DNA of 18,174 nt from Candidatus Muproteobacteria bacterium (GCA_023266455.1 JAHFQD010000005.1:1-18174), one strand, 5' to 3'. Shown: positions 7,409 through 15,353, counted from the stretch's first letter. Notes: generated by a model not told the origin, from the letters alone. A program made the numbers and translations.

Positions 7409-8641
7409 ATGGTGACATTGACAAATAAACGCGTTCTGCTCGGCGTGAGCGGCGGCATCGCGGCGTACAAAAGCGCCGATCTCGTGCGCCGTCTGCGCGA
7501 CGCCGGCGCAGAAGTGCGCGTCGTCATGACACGTTCGGCGACAGAATTCATTACGCCGCTGACCATGCAGGCCGTCAGCGGTCATCCGGTTTATCAAGAA
7601 TTGCTCGACACCGACGCCGAAGCCGGTATGGGCCATATCGATCTCGCGCGCTGGAGCGATCTAGTGCTCGTAGCGCCGGCGAGCGCGAATTTCATCGCAC
7701 GTTTGACGCAAGGCCGCGCCGACGATTTGCTATCGGCGGTTTGCCTGGCGACGGCGGCGCCGGTGGCCGTCGCGCCAGCGATGAATCAGCAGATGTGGTC
7801 CAACGCCGCCACGCAAGAAAATTTGGCGACATTGCGCAAACGCGGCGTGCACGTTTTCGGGCCCGGCGAAGGTTCGCAGGCCTGCGGCGACATCGGCCTC
7901 GGCCGCATGTTCGAACCAACGCAGTTGGTGGAGTTAGCCACGGAATTGTTTAAAAGCCGTGGACTCGACGGATTAACCGTCGTCGTCACCGCCGGCCCAA
8001 CCTGGGAAGCGATCGATCCGGTGCGCGCCATTACTAATAAGAGTTCTGGCAAGATGGGCTACGCCGTCGCCGTCGCCGCGATCGAAGCCGGCGCGAACGT
8101 CATTTTGATCGCTGGGCCTACCGCCCTACCCGATCCCGAACGCGTCACCGCAATTCACGTCACGAGCGCGCAGGAGATGTACGACACGGTGCATGCGCAC
8201 ATCGGCGCGGCGGATATCTTCATCGGCGTCGCCGCGGTCGCGGATTATCGGGTGGCCGCGCCGCAATCGAACAAGATCAAAAAAAACGCCGAGCGCATGA
8301 CGCTCGAGTTGATACGCAATCCCGACATCTTGGAAAGCGTCGCCAAACTCGCGCGGCGTCCGTTCACCGTCGGCTTCGCCGCCGAAACCGACGACGTGGT
8401 CGCGAACGCGCGCGCCAAATTGGAAAAAAAGAATTTGGATTTGATCGCCGCTAATCGCGTCGGTCTACCGGGTAGTGGATTCGAATCGGATGAGAATCAA
8501 TTGACCCTCATCGAGCGCGAGCGCGTGATCGAACTCCCCGCTGGCAACAAACGCACGTTGGCGCGTGCGCTCATTCATCACATCGCTGAGGCAATACATG
8601 CGGGACATCGAATTAAGAATCCTCGACAAGCGCATCGGTAA
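7409..8641 (+). CDS. coaBC: Bifunctional phosphopantothenoylcysteine decarboxylase / phosphopantothenate-cysteine ligase
   Basis: A 410-residue cytosolic enzyme performing two steps of coenzyme A synthesis. The N-terminal CoaC flavoprotein half (about 1-180) has [10 protein letters not shown], the catalytic His76 in GMGHIDLA, the PAMN motif (123-126) and Cys159 in ACGD. The C-terminal CoaB half (about 186-400) begins [16 protein letters not shown] and has Asn210 in [10 protein letters not shown] and Lys289 in NKIKK, matching the E. coli residues nearly one for one. The ATG at 7409 lies 53 bases from the divergent radC start. The gene overlaps the dut start by 44 bases, the typical coaBC-dut operon. 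Nothing essential is missing. Confidence 0.97.
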   Translation: MVTLTNKRVLLGVSGGIAAYKSADLVRRLRDAGAEVRVVMTRSATEFITPLTMQAVSGHPVYQELLDTDAEAGMGHIDLARWSDLVLVAPASANFIARLTQGRADDLLSAVCLATAAPVAVAPAMNQQMWSNAATQENLATLRKRGVHVFGPGEGSQACGDIGLGRMFEPTQLVELATELFKSRGLDGLTVVVTAGPTWEAIDPVRAITNKSSGKMGYAVAVAAIEAGANVILIAGPTALPDPERVTAIHVTSAQEMYDTVHAHIGAADIFIGVAAVADYRVAAPQSNKIKKNAERMTLELIRNPDILESVAKLARRPFTVGFAAETDDVVANARAKLEKKNLDLIAANRVGLPGSGFESDENQLTLIERERVIELPAGNKRTLARALIHHIAEAIHAGHRIKNPRQAHR

Positions 8642-9053
8642 AGAATTTCCGCTGCCGGCGTACGCCACCGACGGCTCGGCCGGCATGGATTTGTACGCGT
8701 GCATCGACGAACATTTGCACATCGCCCCTGGCGAAACGCATTTGGTTCCGAGCGGCATCGCGCTGCATATCGACGACCGTCATCTCGCGGCGATGATCTT
8801 GCCGCGCTCAGGCTTGGGCCATAAACACGGCATCGTGCTCGGCAACCTCGTCGGTCTGATCGACTCGGATTACCAAGGACAGATTTTCATCTCGGTGTGG
8901 AACCGCGGCCACGCGTCGTTCACCATCGAACCGGGCGATCGCATCGCGCAGATGGTCATCGTTCCGGTGGTGCTCGCCAACTTCAAAATCGTCGATCAAT
9001 TCAGCCCCAGCGCGCGCGGCGCCGGCGGCTTTGGTCATACCGGTCGGAAATAG
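8598..9053 (+). CDS. dut: Deoxyuridine 5'-triphosphate nucleotidohydrolase (dUTPase)
   Basis: From the ATG at 8598 the product has 151 residues, the same as E. coli Dut. An upstream in-frame ATG at 8565 would add 11 residues absent from the family. All five motifs of the trimeric all-beta dUTPase are present: GSAGMDL (26-32), [11 protein letters not shown] (69-79), [12 protein letters not shown] with catalytic Asp91, GDRIAQMV (113-120), and the C-terminal [11 protein letters not shown] that closes over the active site. It hydrolyses dUTP to dUMP and pyrophosphate, keeping uracil out of DNA and feeding dTMP synthesis. Its start lies inside the 3' end of coaBC, with TGAGG as ribosome-binding site, so translational coupling is likely. 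Confidence 0.97.
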   Translation: MRDIELRILDKRIGKEFPLPAYATDGSAGMDLYACIDEHLHIAPGETHLVPSGIALHIDDRHLAAMILPRSGLGHKHGIVLGNLVGLIDSDYQGQIFISVWNRGHASFTIEPGDRIAQMVIVPVVLANFKIVDQFSPSARGAGGFGHTGRK

Positions 9054-9073
9054 TCCGCTTTACATAGGTTTTA

Positions 9074-9222
9074 GCCGTCCGGTGGTGACGCCGGATGGCA
9101 CTTATCGTGCATGTTTTCCTGTGTGAACAAAGACATAAGTATGTGCGCCATAGCAATCCGGGAGCGCACGGTTACGCTTAAAGAACAACGAAGCGCAGCG
9201 AGAACAGGGGTACTGCCAGTTC
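9074..9222 (+). promoter_or_regulatory. Hairpin-rich untranslated leader of the diguanylate cyclase gene
   Basis: The 169 bases between dut and the cyclase gene contain four successive possible hairpins. (1) A 9-bp stem 9074-9082/9091-9099 with one G-U pair, REP-like in shape. (2) GTGCGC 9143-9148 with GCGCAC 9164-9169. (3) CGCTT with AAGCG at about 9175-9195. (4) GAAC 9202-9205 with GTTC 9219-9222, enclosing the AGGGG ribosome-binding site (9206-9210) and touching the ATG. The last could hide or position the ribosome site. The first has no U-tract, so it is not a standard terminator. The arrangement does not match the GEMM c-di-GMP riboswitch consensus. A regulatory leader is possible but unproven. 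Confidence 0.4.
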
Positions 9223-10143
9223 ATGGCGCGTTTACGATCATTACGTAAAGCTTATCTAGCGGCGTTTGCCGGCACGGTCGCCTGCACGCTCGTCGTGTTC
9301 GGATTCGGCTATCTCATACTCGGCATCCTGACTGATCCCACCTATTACACCGGTCCGGGCGTGCGCTTGTATGTCGCGCTCATCTTGCTCGCGCTCATCG
9401 GCATTATCGCGATCAATATCTGGATATGGCGATTCGTTTTCACTTCCGTGCGCCACGACATTCATTCTTTGGTTCGCATGTTCAAAGACGTCCGCAGCGG
9501 CACCGTACGCCCCAGTTATCCGTTCAAGCTCGTCGACTTCTCCGCCGCGCAACGTTACCTACGCCGCTGGGGCATGGCGATGTTAGAAGAAAAGAAACGG
9601 CTCAGAGGTATGGGCTTAATCGATCACCTGTCGCAACTCAGCAACCGACGTCATCTCGAAATGCGCTTGAAAGAATTGTTCGACAACTCAAAAGCGCACG
9701 GCATCTCCACCGTGCTACTGATCGACTTGGATAAATTCAAACAAGTAAACGACCAACACGGTCACGACGCCGGCGACGCCATGATCGTCAAGTTCGCCGC
9801 TTGCCTGCGCGATCACGTGCGCGCCACCGATATTCTGGCACGTCTCGGCGGCGACGAATTTTGCGTTATCTACACCTACTTGTCGCTCAAAAAAGCGCGC
9901 GAACTCGCGGACCGACTGCGGCGGTCGCTACCGCGCGAAGTGGAACTCAAGCCCGGGATCATGCATCAAATGCGTTGGACCGGCGGCCTGAGTTCGCTGC
10001 ACAGTTCCGATACCAAACCCGACGAAGTGCTGTGGCGCGCCGATCAGGCGATGCTGCGTGCGAAAGAAGCCGGACGCAACTGCACCATCGTGTACGACCC
10101 CGACACCGGCGCGCCGGACGTGCGACCTATCATCAATAGCTAG
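9223..10143 (+). CDS. Membrane-anchored diguanylate cyclase (GGDEF)
   Basis: A 306-residue protein with two transmembrane helices (about 12-36 and 48-72) around a short periplasmic loop, a linker with a basic helical stretch (about 105-130), and a complete GGDEF domain (about 130-293). The active site is intact: LIDLDKFKQVND with Asp168 and Asn176, HDAGD with Asp185, and the signature GGDEF at 209-213. The inhibitory site RATD (Arg200-Asp203) stands five residues before it, allowing product inhibition. It should make cyclic di-GMP from two GTP at the cytoplasmic membrane face. No recognised sensory domain is present; the loop is too short. It lies between dut and algC, in the same direction as both. 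The ATG follows AGGGG at an unusually long spacing of 12 bases. Confidence 0.93.
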   Translation: MARLRSLRKAYLAAFAGTVACTLVVFGFGYLILGILTDPTYYTGPGVRLYVALILLALIGIIAINIWIWRFVFTSVRHDIHSLVRMFKDVRSGTVRPSYPFKLVDFSAAQRYLRRWGMAMLEEKKRLRGMGLIDHLSQLSNRRHLEMRLKELFDNSKAHGISTVLLIDLDKFKQVNDQHGHDAGDAMIVKFAACLRDHVRATDILARLGGDEFCVIYTYLSLKKARELADRLRRSLPREVELKPGIMHQMRWTGGLSSLHSSDTKPDEVLWRADQAMLRAKEAGRNCTIVYDPDTGAPDVRPIINS

Positions 10144-10176
10144 CGTTGGCCGATCCCCCGAGATGCTTTACACTTC

Positions 10177-10193
10177 GCCGATCCAAAATCGGT
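10177..10193 (+). promoter_or_regulatory. Small hairpin before algC
   Basis: CCGAT (10178-10182) and ATCGG (10188-10192) form a 5-bp stem with a CCAAA loop; G10177 and T10193 may add a wobble pair. It ends 10 bases before the algC ATG, which has no recognisable ribosome-binding site. It may affect translation or be chance. Confidence 0.25.
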
Positions 10194-10203
10194 CTTCGCT
10201 GCT

Positions 10204-11613
10204 ATGTCCGTCACGCCCTCCCCTGAAGTCACCTCTAAAATCGTCCCCGCGCCGGAAATATTTAAGGCTTACGATATCCGCGGTATCGTCGGTAAAACGC
10301 TGACGCCGGAAACCGTGCAACGTATCGGTCACGCCATCGGCAGCGAAGCGTGCGACCGCGGACAGAAAACATTCGTCGTTGGCCGCGACGGCCGGCTTTC
10401 CGGACCAGACCTCATCGCCGCCTTGGCGCGCGGACTCAACGCCGCCGGTTGCGACGTCATCGACATCGATCAGGCACCGACACCGGTGGTGTACTTCGCC
10501 ACCTTTCATCTCGGCACCGCCACCGGCATCGCCGTCACCGGCAGCCACAATCCGCCGGAATACAACGGACTCAAAATGGTTATCGGCGGCGAAACGCTGT
10601 CCGGCGAAACCATTCAAAATCTGCGACGCCGTCTCGTGGAAGACCGGCTCACGCACGGCACCGGCAAGGTGACGCGCACGGCGGTGCGCAGCGCTTATAT
10701 CGAACGGATCTTGTCGGATGTGAAGCTCGGACGGAAACTGCGCATCGCCATCGACTGCGGTAACGGCGTCGGCGGCGACACCGCGCCTGAATTGATGAAG
10801 CGCTTAGGCTGCGAGGTCACCGAACTCTATTGCGACGTTGACGGCAACTTCCCGAATCACCATCCCGATCCGAGTAATCCGGAAAATCTGCAGGACTTGA
10901 TCGCGGCCGTTAAAGAAAAAAAGCTCGACCTCGGTCTGGCGTTCGACGGCGACGCCGATCGCATCGGCGTGATTTCGCCCGACGGCGAAATTATCTGGGC
11001 CGATCGACAAATGATGCTGTACTCGCGCGACGTGCTGTCGCGTCATCCCGGCGGCAAGATCATTTACGACGTGAAATGCTCGCGGCTGCTCGGCGAAGAA
11101 ATCAAAAAGGCCGGCGGCGAACCGATCATGTGGCGCACGGGTCACTCGTTAGTCAAAGCCAAGTTGAAAGAAACCGGCGCGCTGTTGGCCGGTGAAATGA
11201 GTGGCCATATCTTCTTCAAAGAACGCTGGTACGGTTTCGACGACGGCGTGTACTCCGCCGCCAGATTATTGGAATTGCTATCGAACGATAAGCGTTCCAC
11301 CGGCGAAATCTTCCGCTCGTTACCTAACACGGTGAACACGCCGGAGCTGCAGCTTAAACTCGCCGAAGGCGAGCATTACGCGCTCATCAAAGAACTCGTG
11401 GCTAAGGCGCACTTCGCCGATGCCAACGTCACCACCATTGACGGCTTGCGCGCAGATTTTACGGATGGTTTTGGATTAGTGCGCGCCTCGAATACGACGC
11501 CGGTTTTGGTTTTTCGTTTTGAAGGCGACAATGTGCAGGCATTGGAACGGATTAAAACTCAATTCCGAGAGTTACTGCATTCGGCGCGGCCGAACGTGAC
11601 GCTGCCGTTCTAA
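10204..11613 (+). CDS. algC: Phosphomannomutase/phosphoglucomutase, AlgC type
   Basis: A 469-residue alpha-D-phosphohexomutase that interconverts the 1- and 6-phosphates of mannose or glucose. The four-domain layout is complete. The domain 1 phosphoserine loop is TGSHNP with Ser114. The domain 2 magnesium loop is DGDADR (Asp248, 250, 252). The domain 3 sugar-binding loop is GEMSGH (330-335). The domain 4 phosphate loop is RASNTTP (427-433). An early KAYDIRG motif is also present. The products feed GDP-mannose and UDP-glucose, hence alginate-like exopolysaccharide, LPS core and trehalose or cellulose precursors. The position after coaBC-dut matches Pseudomonas-type order, here interrupted by a cyclase gene; argB, which often follows, is absent. 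The stop shares CTAA at 11610-11613 with the convergent binding-protein gene. Confidence 0.94.
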   Translation: MSVTPSPEVTSKIVPAPEIFKAYDIRGIVGKTLTPETVQRIGHAIGSEACDRGQKTFVVGRDGRLSGPDLIAALARGLNAAGCDVIDIDQAPTPVVYFATFHLGTATGIAVTGSHNPPEYNGLKMVIGGETLSGETIQNLRRRLVEDRLTHGTGKVTRTAVRSAYIERILSDVKLGRKLRIAIDCGNGVGGDTAPELMKRLGCEVTELYCDVDGNFPNHHPDPSNPENLQDLIAAVKEKKLDLGLAFDGDADRIGVISPDGEIIWADRQMMLYSRDVLSRHPGGKIIYDVKCSRLLGEEIKKAGGEPIMWRTGHSLVKAKLKETGALLAGEMSGHIFFKERWYGFDDGVYSAARLLELLSNDKRSTGEIFRSLPNTVNTPELQLKLAEGEHYALIKELVAKAHFADANVTTIDGLRADFTDGFGLVRASNTTPVLVFRFEGDNVQALERIKTQFRELLHSARPNVTLPF

Positions 11614-12782
11614 CGCCGGCCCCAGTCTTTGAACGGATAAGCAATTTTAGACGTAGCCACGTCGTCCGGCAGTACCAACTCGCGTTCGCCGTTGATCCAT
11701 TGCACGATGAGACTCGGTTTACCCACTTGGCGCCCGTTCGCGTCGACCTTATAGCGTCCGAACACCGTCGATGTATCGAGTTCGGATAACGCTCGACGCA
11801 GCCGATCCGCTTCCACCGACCCGGCGCGTTTCGCCGCCGCCTCCAACAATTGCCCAGCGCCGTAACCGGCGGCCGCCAGATAAGTCGGTTCATAACCATA
11901 TTTGGTTTTGAAGCGGCGCACGAAATCGGCTACGCCGTTGGTTTTGAGCATCGGCTCCCACGGTGTGCCACCGAGCACGCCTTCGGCGTCGAGCACTAAG
12001 GTGTTGCCGAACTCCGATGAACTCGCGCCGCCGGTAAAAGCGATGATGCGCGCCCATATTTTTTGTTCTTTCAGCTGACGCAGGAATGCGATCGAATCCG
12101 GCACGTACGATCCAACGATGATCACGTCCGGGTGCTTAATCTTCAACTTCGCGATAACCGGTGCGAAATCGGCCGCTTCCTTCTCATAGGTTTGTTCCAA
12201 CACCACGCGCAACCCGAGCGCTGCCGCCTTGGCTTTGATGCCCGACGCCAACTCGCGCGGGAACGCTGAATCCTGATAGACGATCGCGATGCGCCGCAAA
12301 TCCTTACGCCTGGCAAACTCCAGCACGTCGCTCATGTAACTCGTAGCGGGCGTCGACAAACCGAAAACGTTTCGATAACCCTTGTTCCACAAATCCTCTG
12401 GCGCCGGGCCAGGCACGATGATCGGCTTGGCGTAACGATTCGCCACCGCGGCGGCGGCAAACGCGACCTCGATCCCATAAGAGCCGATTAAAAAATCCGC
12501 CTTGTCTTGAACGATCAACTGTTCATAAAGACGCATGCTGGTCTCGGGATTGGCGTTGTCATCGCATTGCACGAGCTTCAACTTCTTCCCGAGCAATCCG
12601 CCATGGGTGTTGGTCTCGTCGATCCAAAGCTCGACGCCGCGTAATTGTTCGCGCCCGGTGCGAGCGTTGGGACCGCTCAAAACCGAGCAGGCGCCGACGA
12701 CGATTTCCATTTCTGTCGCCGCAAACGCGGAAACACTGAGACAACACATAGCGAACGCGACAGCGGCGATTAGTCGTTGCAT
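11610..12782 (-). CDS. ABC-type (branched-chain amino-acid/amide class) periplasmic binding protein
   Basis: The ATG at 12782 gives 390 residues with a clean signal peptide (1-21, ending AFA). Longer starts at 12815 and 12830 would put extra polar residues before it. The mature protein is a two-lobed type I periplasmic binding protein (Peripla_BP_6/LivJ class): IVVGACSVLSGPNARTGREQ, then LRGVELWIDETN and GGLLGKKLKLVQCDD at the first lobe, PIIVPGPAPEDLW at the hinge, and IAIVYQDSAFPREL in the second lobe. Proteins of this class bind amino acids, urea, short-chain amides or aromatic acids; the ligand here is unknown. No LivH/LivM/LivG/LivF genes are adjacent, so it is an orphan in this window. 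It is divergent from the ATP-grasp-like gene, 96 bases away. Confidence 0.88.
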   Translation of the reverse strand: MQRLIAAVAFAMCCLSVSAFAATEMEIVVGACSVLSGPNARTGREQLRGVELWIDETNTHGGLLGKKLKLVQCDDNANPETSMRLYEQLIVQDKADFLIGSYGIEVAFAAAAVANRYAKPIIVPGPAPEDLWNKGYRNVFGLSTPATSYMSDVLEFARRKDLRRIAIVYQDSAFPRELASGIKAKAAALGLRVVLEQTYEKEAADFAPVIAKLKIKHPDVIIVGSYVPDSIAFLRQLKEQKIWARIIAFTGGASSSEFGNTLVLDAEGVLGGTPWEPMLKTNGVADFVRRFKTKYGYEPTYLAAAGYGAGQLLEAAAKRAGSVEADRLRRALSELDTSTVFGRYKVDANGRQVGKPSLIVQWINGERELVLPDDVATSKIAYPFKDWGRR

Positions 12783-12818
12783 AGTTTTTCGTGGGAAATC
12801 GTTGAATCCTGTCATTAC

Positions 12819-12847
12819 GGTATAGCCCAATTTGCTCGCGCTCGGAA
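12819..12847 (-). promoter_or_regulatory. Weak candidate promoter for the ABC-type binding-protein gene
   Basis: On the minus strand TTCCGA (12847-12842) and TATACC (12824-12819) are 17 bases apart in the 96-base divergent gap. The match is 3/6 and 4/6 to the sigma-70 consensus. It is the best pair I could see, but it is weak. Confidence 0.2.
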
Positions 12848-12878
12848 CGTCTTGACGTCTCCGCTAAACTTATCAGCG

Positions 12879-14165
12879 ATGCCATCTTCCCACATCCCCA
12901 TACACGACGCCGACTTTCCAAACGCGCTCAACCGCGATTGCCACTGCGTCAGTCTCGACGCCGCCGCGCTTGGGAACGAAATTAAAACTTATCTTGGACA
13001 AGCCGGTTACTACGATGCACTGGCCGTCAGCCATCCGCATCTTTTCTCGAGCATGGCGGTATTTATTTCGCGCACCGATGTAGAGCGAATGCGCGCCATC
13101 ATCGACGCCGTCGAACAAGTCGTGGCTGTCGACGGGTATCGACAACGCGCGCTAGCGGTAACGGATTCCATCGCCCGCTTCGACCCCGTGTCGCCCGGCG
13201 CGTTCATGGGATACGACTTCCATCTCGGCGCGCAAGGTCCGAAGCTGATCGAAATCAACACCAACGCCGGCGGTGCACTGCTGAACGTCGTGCTAGCGCG
13301 CGCCACGCGCGCTTGTTGCACGGACGCCGACCACATGGCGATCGGCACCCCCGATACGGCGACACTCGACGACGTTTTCGTCGACATGTTGCATCGGGAG
13401 TGGCAAGCGCAACGCGGCGCGGCGCCATTGAAAACCGTCGCTATCGTCGACGACGATCCCGCATCGCAGTACTTGTACCCGGAGTTTTTATTATTCGAAG
13501 CGCTGTTCAAACGTCGTGGTCTGGAAGCGGTGATCGCTGACCCGACTGCATTGACATGGCGCGACGGCCGATTGTTTCTCGGCGATCGGCCGATCGATCT
13601 GGTTTACAACCGGCTCACCGATTTTTCCCTCTCCGAACCACGCCACGCGGCATTGCGCGCGGCCTATCTACATCGCGCCGTCGCGCTCACGCCACATCCA
13701 CGGGCGCACGCGCTGTACGCGGACAAACGCAATCTCGTCTCGCTAAGCGATCAAGAATTTCTCACGTCGCTCGGTGTCCCGGAAGAAACGGTTTCCACAC
13801 TTCGGCAAGGCGTACCGCACGCGCTAATCGTCACGCCGGAGAACGCAGACGTCTTTTGGAACGAGCGACGGCGTTGGTTTTTCAAACCCTTCGGCGGCTT
13901 TGGCGGTCGCGCCGCGTATCGCGGCGATAAGCTAACAAAACGCGTGTTCGAAGAAATCGCCCGCGGCGGCTATATCGCACAAGAACGCGTCGAACCGGCA
14001 GAACGTGTGCAATCGCACAGCGATTTACCGCCGTTCAAATTCGATTTGCGCTGTTACGTCTATCAAAACGAGGTTCAACTGCTCGCCGCGCGGCTGTATC
14101 AAGGACAGACCACAAACTTCCGCACGCCTGGCGGCGGTTTCGCACCGGTGATTTACCCTAAGTAA
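12879..14165 (+). CDS. Putative circularly permuted ATP-grasp ligase of unknown substrate
   Basis: From the ATG at 12879 the product has 428 residues; an upstream TTG at 12777 would run into the divergent gene's start. No signal peptide or membrane helix is visible, so it is probably cytosolic. ATP-grasp-like elements are present but in rotated order. The magnesium-binding EINTNAGG (125-132) lies in the first third. The nucleotide-loop-like KPFGGFGGR (336-344), the hinge-like YIAQERVEP with Glu369, and FKFDLRCYVY with Asp389/Arg391 and Arg405 follow in the last quarter. In standard ATP-grasp enzymes the ExN element is last. Glutathionylspermidine synthases also have their Glu/Asn motif early, so a peptide- or polyamine-ligase role is imaginable. 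I cannot name the family with certainty. The TRAP binding-protein gene follows on the same strand, 70 bases later. Confidence 0.7.
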   Translation: MPSSHIPIHDADFPNALNRDCHCVSLDAAALGNEIKTYLGQAGYYDALAVSHPHLFSSMAVFISRTDVERMRAIIDAVEQVVAVDGYRQRALAVTDSIARFDPVSPGAFMGYDFHLGAQGPKLIEINTNAGGALLNVVLARATRACCTDADHMAIGTPDTATLDDVFVDMLHREWQAQRGAAPLKTVAIVDDDPASQYLYPEFLLFEALFKRRGLEAVIADPTALTWRDGRLFLGDRPIDLVYNRLTDFSLSEPRHAALRAAYLHRAVALTPHPRAHALYADKRNLVSLSDQEFLTSLGVPEETVSTLRQGVPHALIVTPENADVFWNERRRWFFKPFGGFGGRAAYRGDKLTKRVFEEIARGGYIAQERVEPAERVQSHSDLPPFKFDLRCYVYQNEVQLLAARLYQGQTTNFRTPGGGFAPVIYPK

Positions 14166-14191
14166 TTGCGTCCGCTGCGGGCACGGCCGTG

Positions 14192-14211
14192 TTCGATGCA
14201 CTATGCTCGAA
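14192..14211 (+). promoter_or_regulatory. Imperfect hairpin between the ATP-grasp and TRAP genes
   Basis: TTCGATGCA (14192-14200) and TGCTCGAA (14204-14211) pair over 8 bp with one bulged T and a CTA loop. No clear U-tract follows, so a terminator is doubtful. It lies 24 bases before the next ATG and just before the AAAGGAAGG ribosome-binding site. Confidence 0.3.
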
Positions 14212-14235
14212 TTCTAATTCCCAAAGGAAGGCCTT

Positions 14236-15291
14236 ATGCACAAGTTCGCGCGTTCTCTGCTGGTTGCTCTCTCTCTGCTGTCATCGAGCGGCGCTTTTTC
14301 CGCCGGCGAACAAAAAATCGACTGGAAAATGCCGACGGCGTTCGCATTCACCTGGCCCGCGCTCGGCGACACCGCACCGTGGTTTTCCGAACGACTCGAG
14401 GCGTCGAGCAGTGGCAATATCGTGATCCGCGCTTACGAGCCTGGCAAATTGGTTCCGCCGCTGAAAATCTTGGAATCGGTAAAGAACAAAACCTTCGAAG
14501 CTGGATATACCTCGCTGGTTTACGATCAAGACAAAATTCCGGCGGGTGCGTTGTTCGGCTCGGTGCCTTTCGGCCTTGATCCGATGGCTTATATGGCCTG
14601 GTGGTACGACTTCGGCGGTTCACGCTTGGCGGAACAGGTGTACGCGCCGCATAACATCGTGCCGATGTTATGCGGGCTCACCGGACCGGAAGGTGCCGGT
14701 TGGTTCCGCGAAGAAATTAAAAGCGTCGACCAGCTCAAAGGCTTGCGCGTGCGTTATGCCGGACTCGGCGGCGAAGTGCTGAAACGCCTCGGCGCCACCG
14801 TCGTGCCGTTGGCCGGTAATGAAATCTATCCGGCGCTCGAAAAAGGCACGCTCGACGCCACAGAATATTCCATGCCCGCGATCGACGAGTTAATCGGTTT
14901 TCAAAAAATATTAAAAAATTACTACCTGCCCGGTTGGCACCAGCCTTACAACGCGATGCATTTGATTGTAAACAAAGAGTTATGGGACAAACTCGGCGCA
15001 TCGCAAAAAGCGGCGATCGAATCCACTTGCATGGCGGCCACCATGCGCTCGATCGCACGCGGCGAAGCCGCACAAGCGCCAGCGTTGACCCGACTCAAAG
15101 CGCAAGGCGTACAACTCCGCCGCTTCCCGGCGTCGGTGATGCAGCAATTCGAACGCAAAGCCAAAGAAGTTATGGACGAGAAAGACGCGCAGGACCCGAT
15201 GTTCCGCAAAGTGCATGAGAACCAAACGGTGTTCGTGGCGTCGTACGGCTTATGGAAGGAAAAAGCGTACTTACCGGCCTGCAGTCAATAA
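14236..15291 (+). CDS. TRAP transporter periplasmic solute-binding protein, DctP family (TakP-like)
   Basis: A 351-residue protein with a signal peptide (1-23, FSA before GEQ). The DctP fold is shown by FEAGYTSLVYDQDKIP, the substrate-carboxylate Arg in LKGLRVRYAG (about Arg173), GGEVLKRLGA, and GNEIYPALEKGTLDATE (about 194-210). The segment NYYLPGWHQPYNAMHLIVN resembles the TakP subgroup that binds 2-oxo acids or other monocarboxylates, so an organic acid is the likely ligand. The ATG has a good AAAGGAAGG site. No DctQ or DctM membrane subunit is found beside it: the next gene is on the opposite strand beyond a terminator. It is therefore an orphan here and may use a transporter encoded elsewhere or act in sensing. 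Confidence 0.9.
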   Translation: MHKFARSLLVALSLLSSSGAFSAGEQKIDWKMPTAFAFTWPALGDTAPWFSERLEASSSGNIVIRAYEPGKLVPPLKILESVKNKTFEAGYTSLVYDQDKIPAGALFGSVPFGLDPMAYMAWWYDFGGSRLAEQVYAPHNIVPMLCGLTGPEGAGWFREEIKSVDQLKGLRVRYAGLGGEVLKRLGATVVPLAGNEIYPALEKGTLDATEYSMPAIDELIGFQKILKNYYLPGWHQPYNAMHLIVNKELWDKLGASQKAAIESTCMAATMRSIARGEAAQAPALTRLKAQGVQLRRFPASVMQQFERKAKEVMDEKDAQDPMFRKVHENQTVFVASYGLWKEKAYLPACSQ

Positions 15292-15298
15292 ATCCGAC

Positions 15299-15343
15299 GG
15301 GGCGAGAATAGCGGTTCGGTTCTCGCCCCTGCTTTTGTTTTCT
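15299..15343 (+). terminator. Rho-independent terminator of the TRAP binding-protein gene
   Basis: GGGGCGAGAA (15299-15308) pairs perfectly with TTCTCGCCCC (15320-15329) around an 11-base loop. The T-rich stretch TGCTTTTGTTTTCT follows. It begins 8 bases past the stop. The minus-strand side is less U-rich, so termination of the convergent cupin transcript here would be weaker. Confidence 0.88.
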
Positions 15344-15353
15344 CGTAAATGCC

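Noticed and set aside
7356..7424. Longer N-terminus for RadC
   Set aside because: It would overlap the coaBC start, adds 23 residues not typical of the family, and the TTG at 7355 has a good ribosome-binding site.
9054..9222. c-di-GMP (GEMM) riboswitch before the cyclase gene
   Set aside because: The conserved GEMM-I core sequences and paired stems are not there; only unrelated hairpins and a hidden ribosome-binding site are seen.
10168..10656. Long open frame antisense to algC
   Set aside because: It lies wholly inside algC on the other strand, its composition (runs of Arg, Gly, Val) is that of a shadow frame, and no ribosome-binding site or family match is seen.
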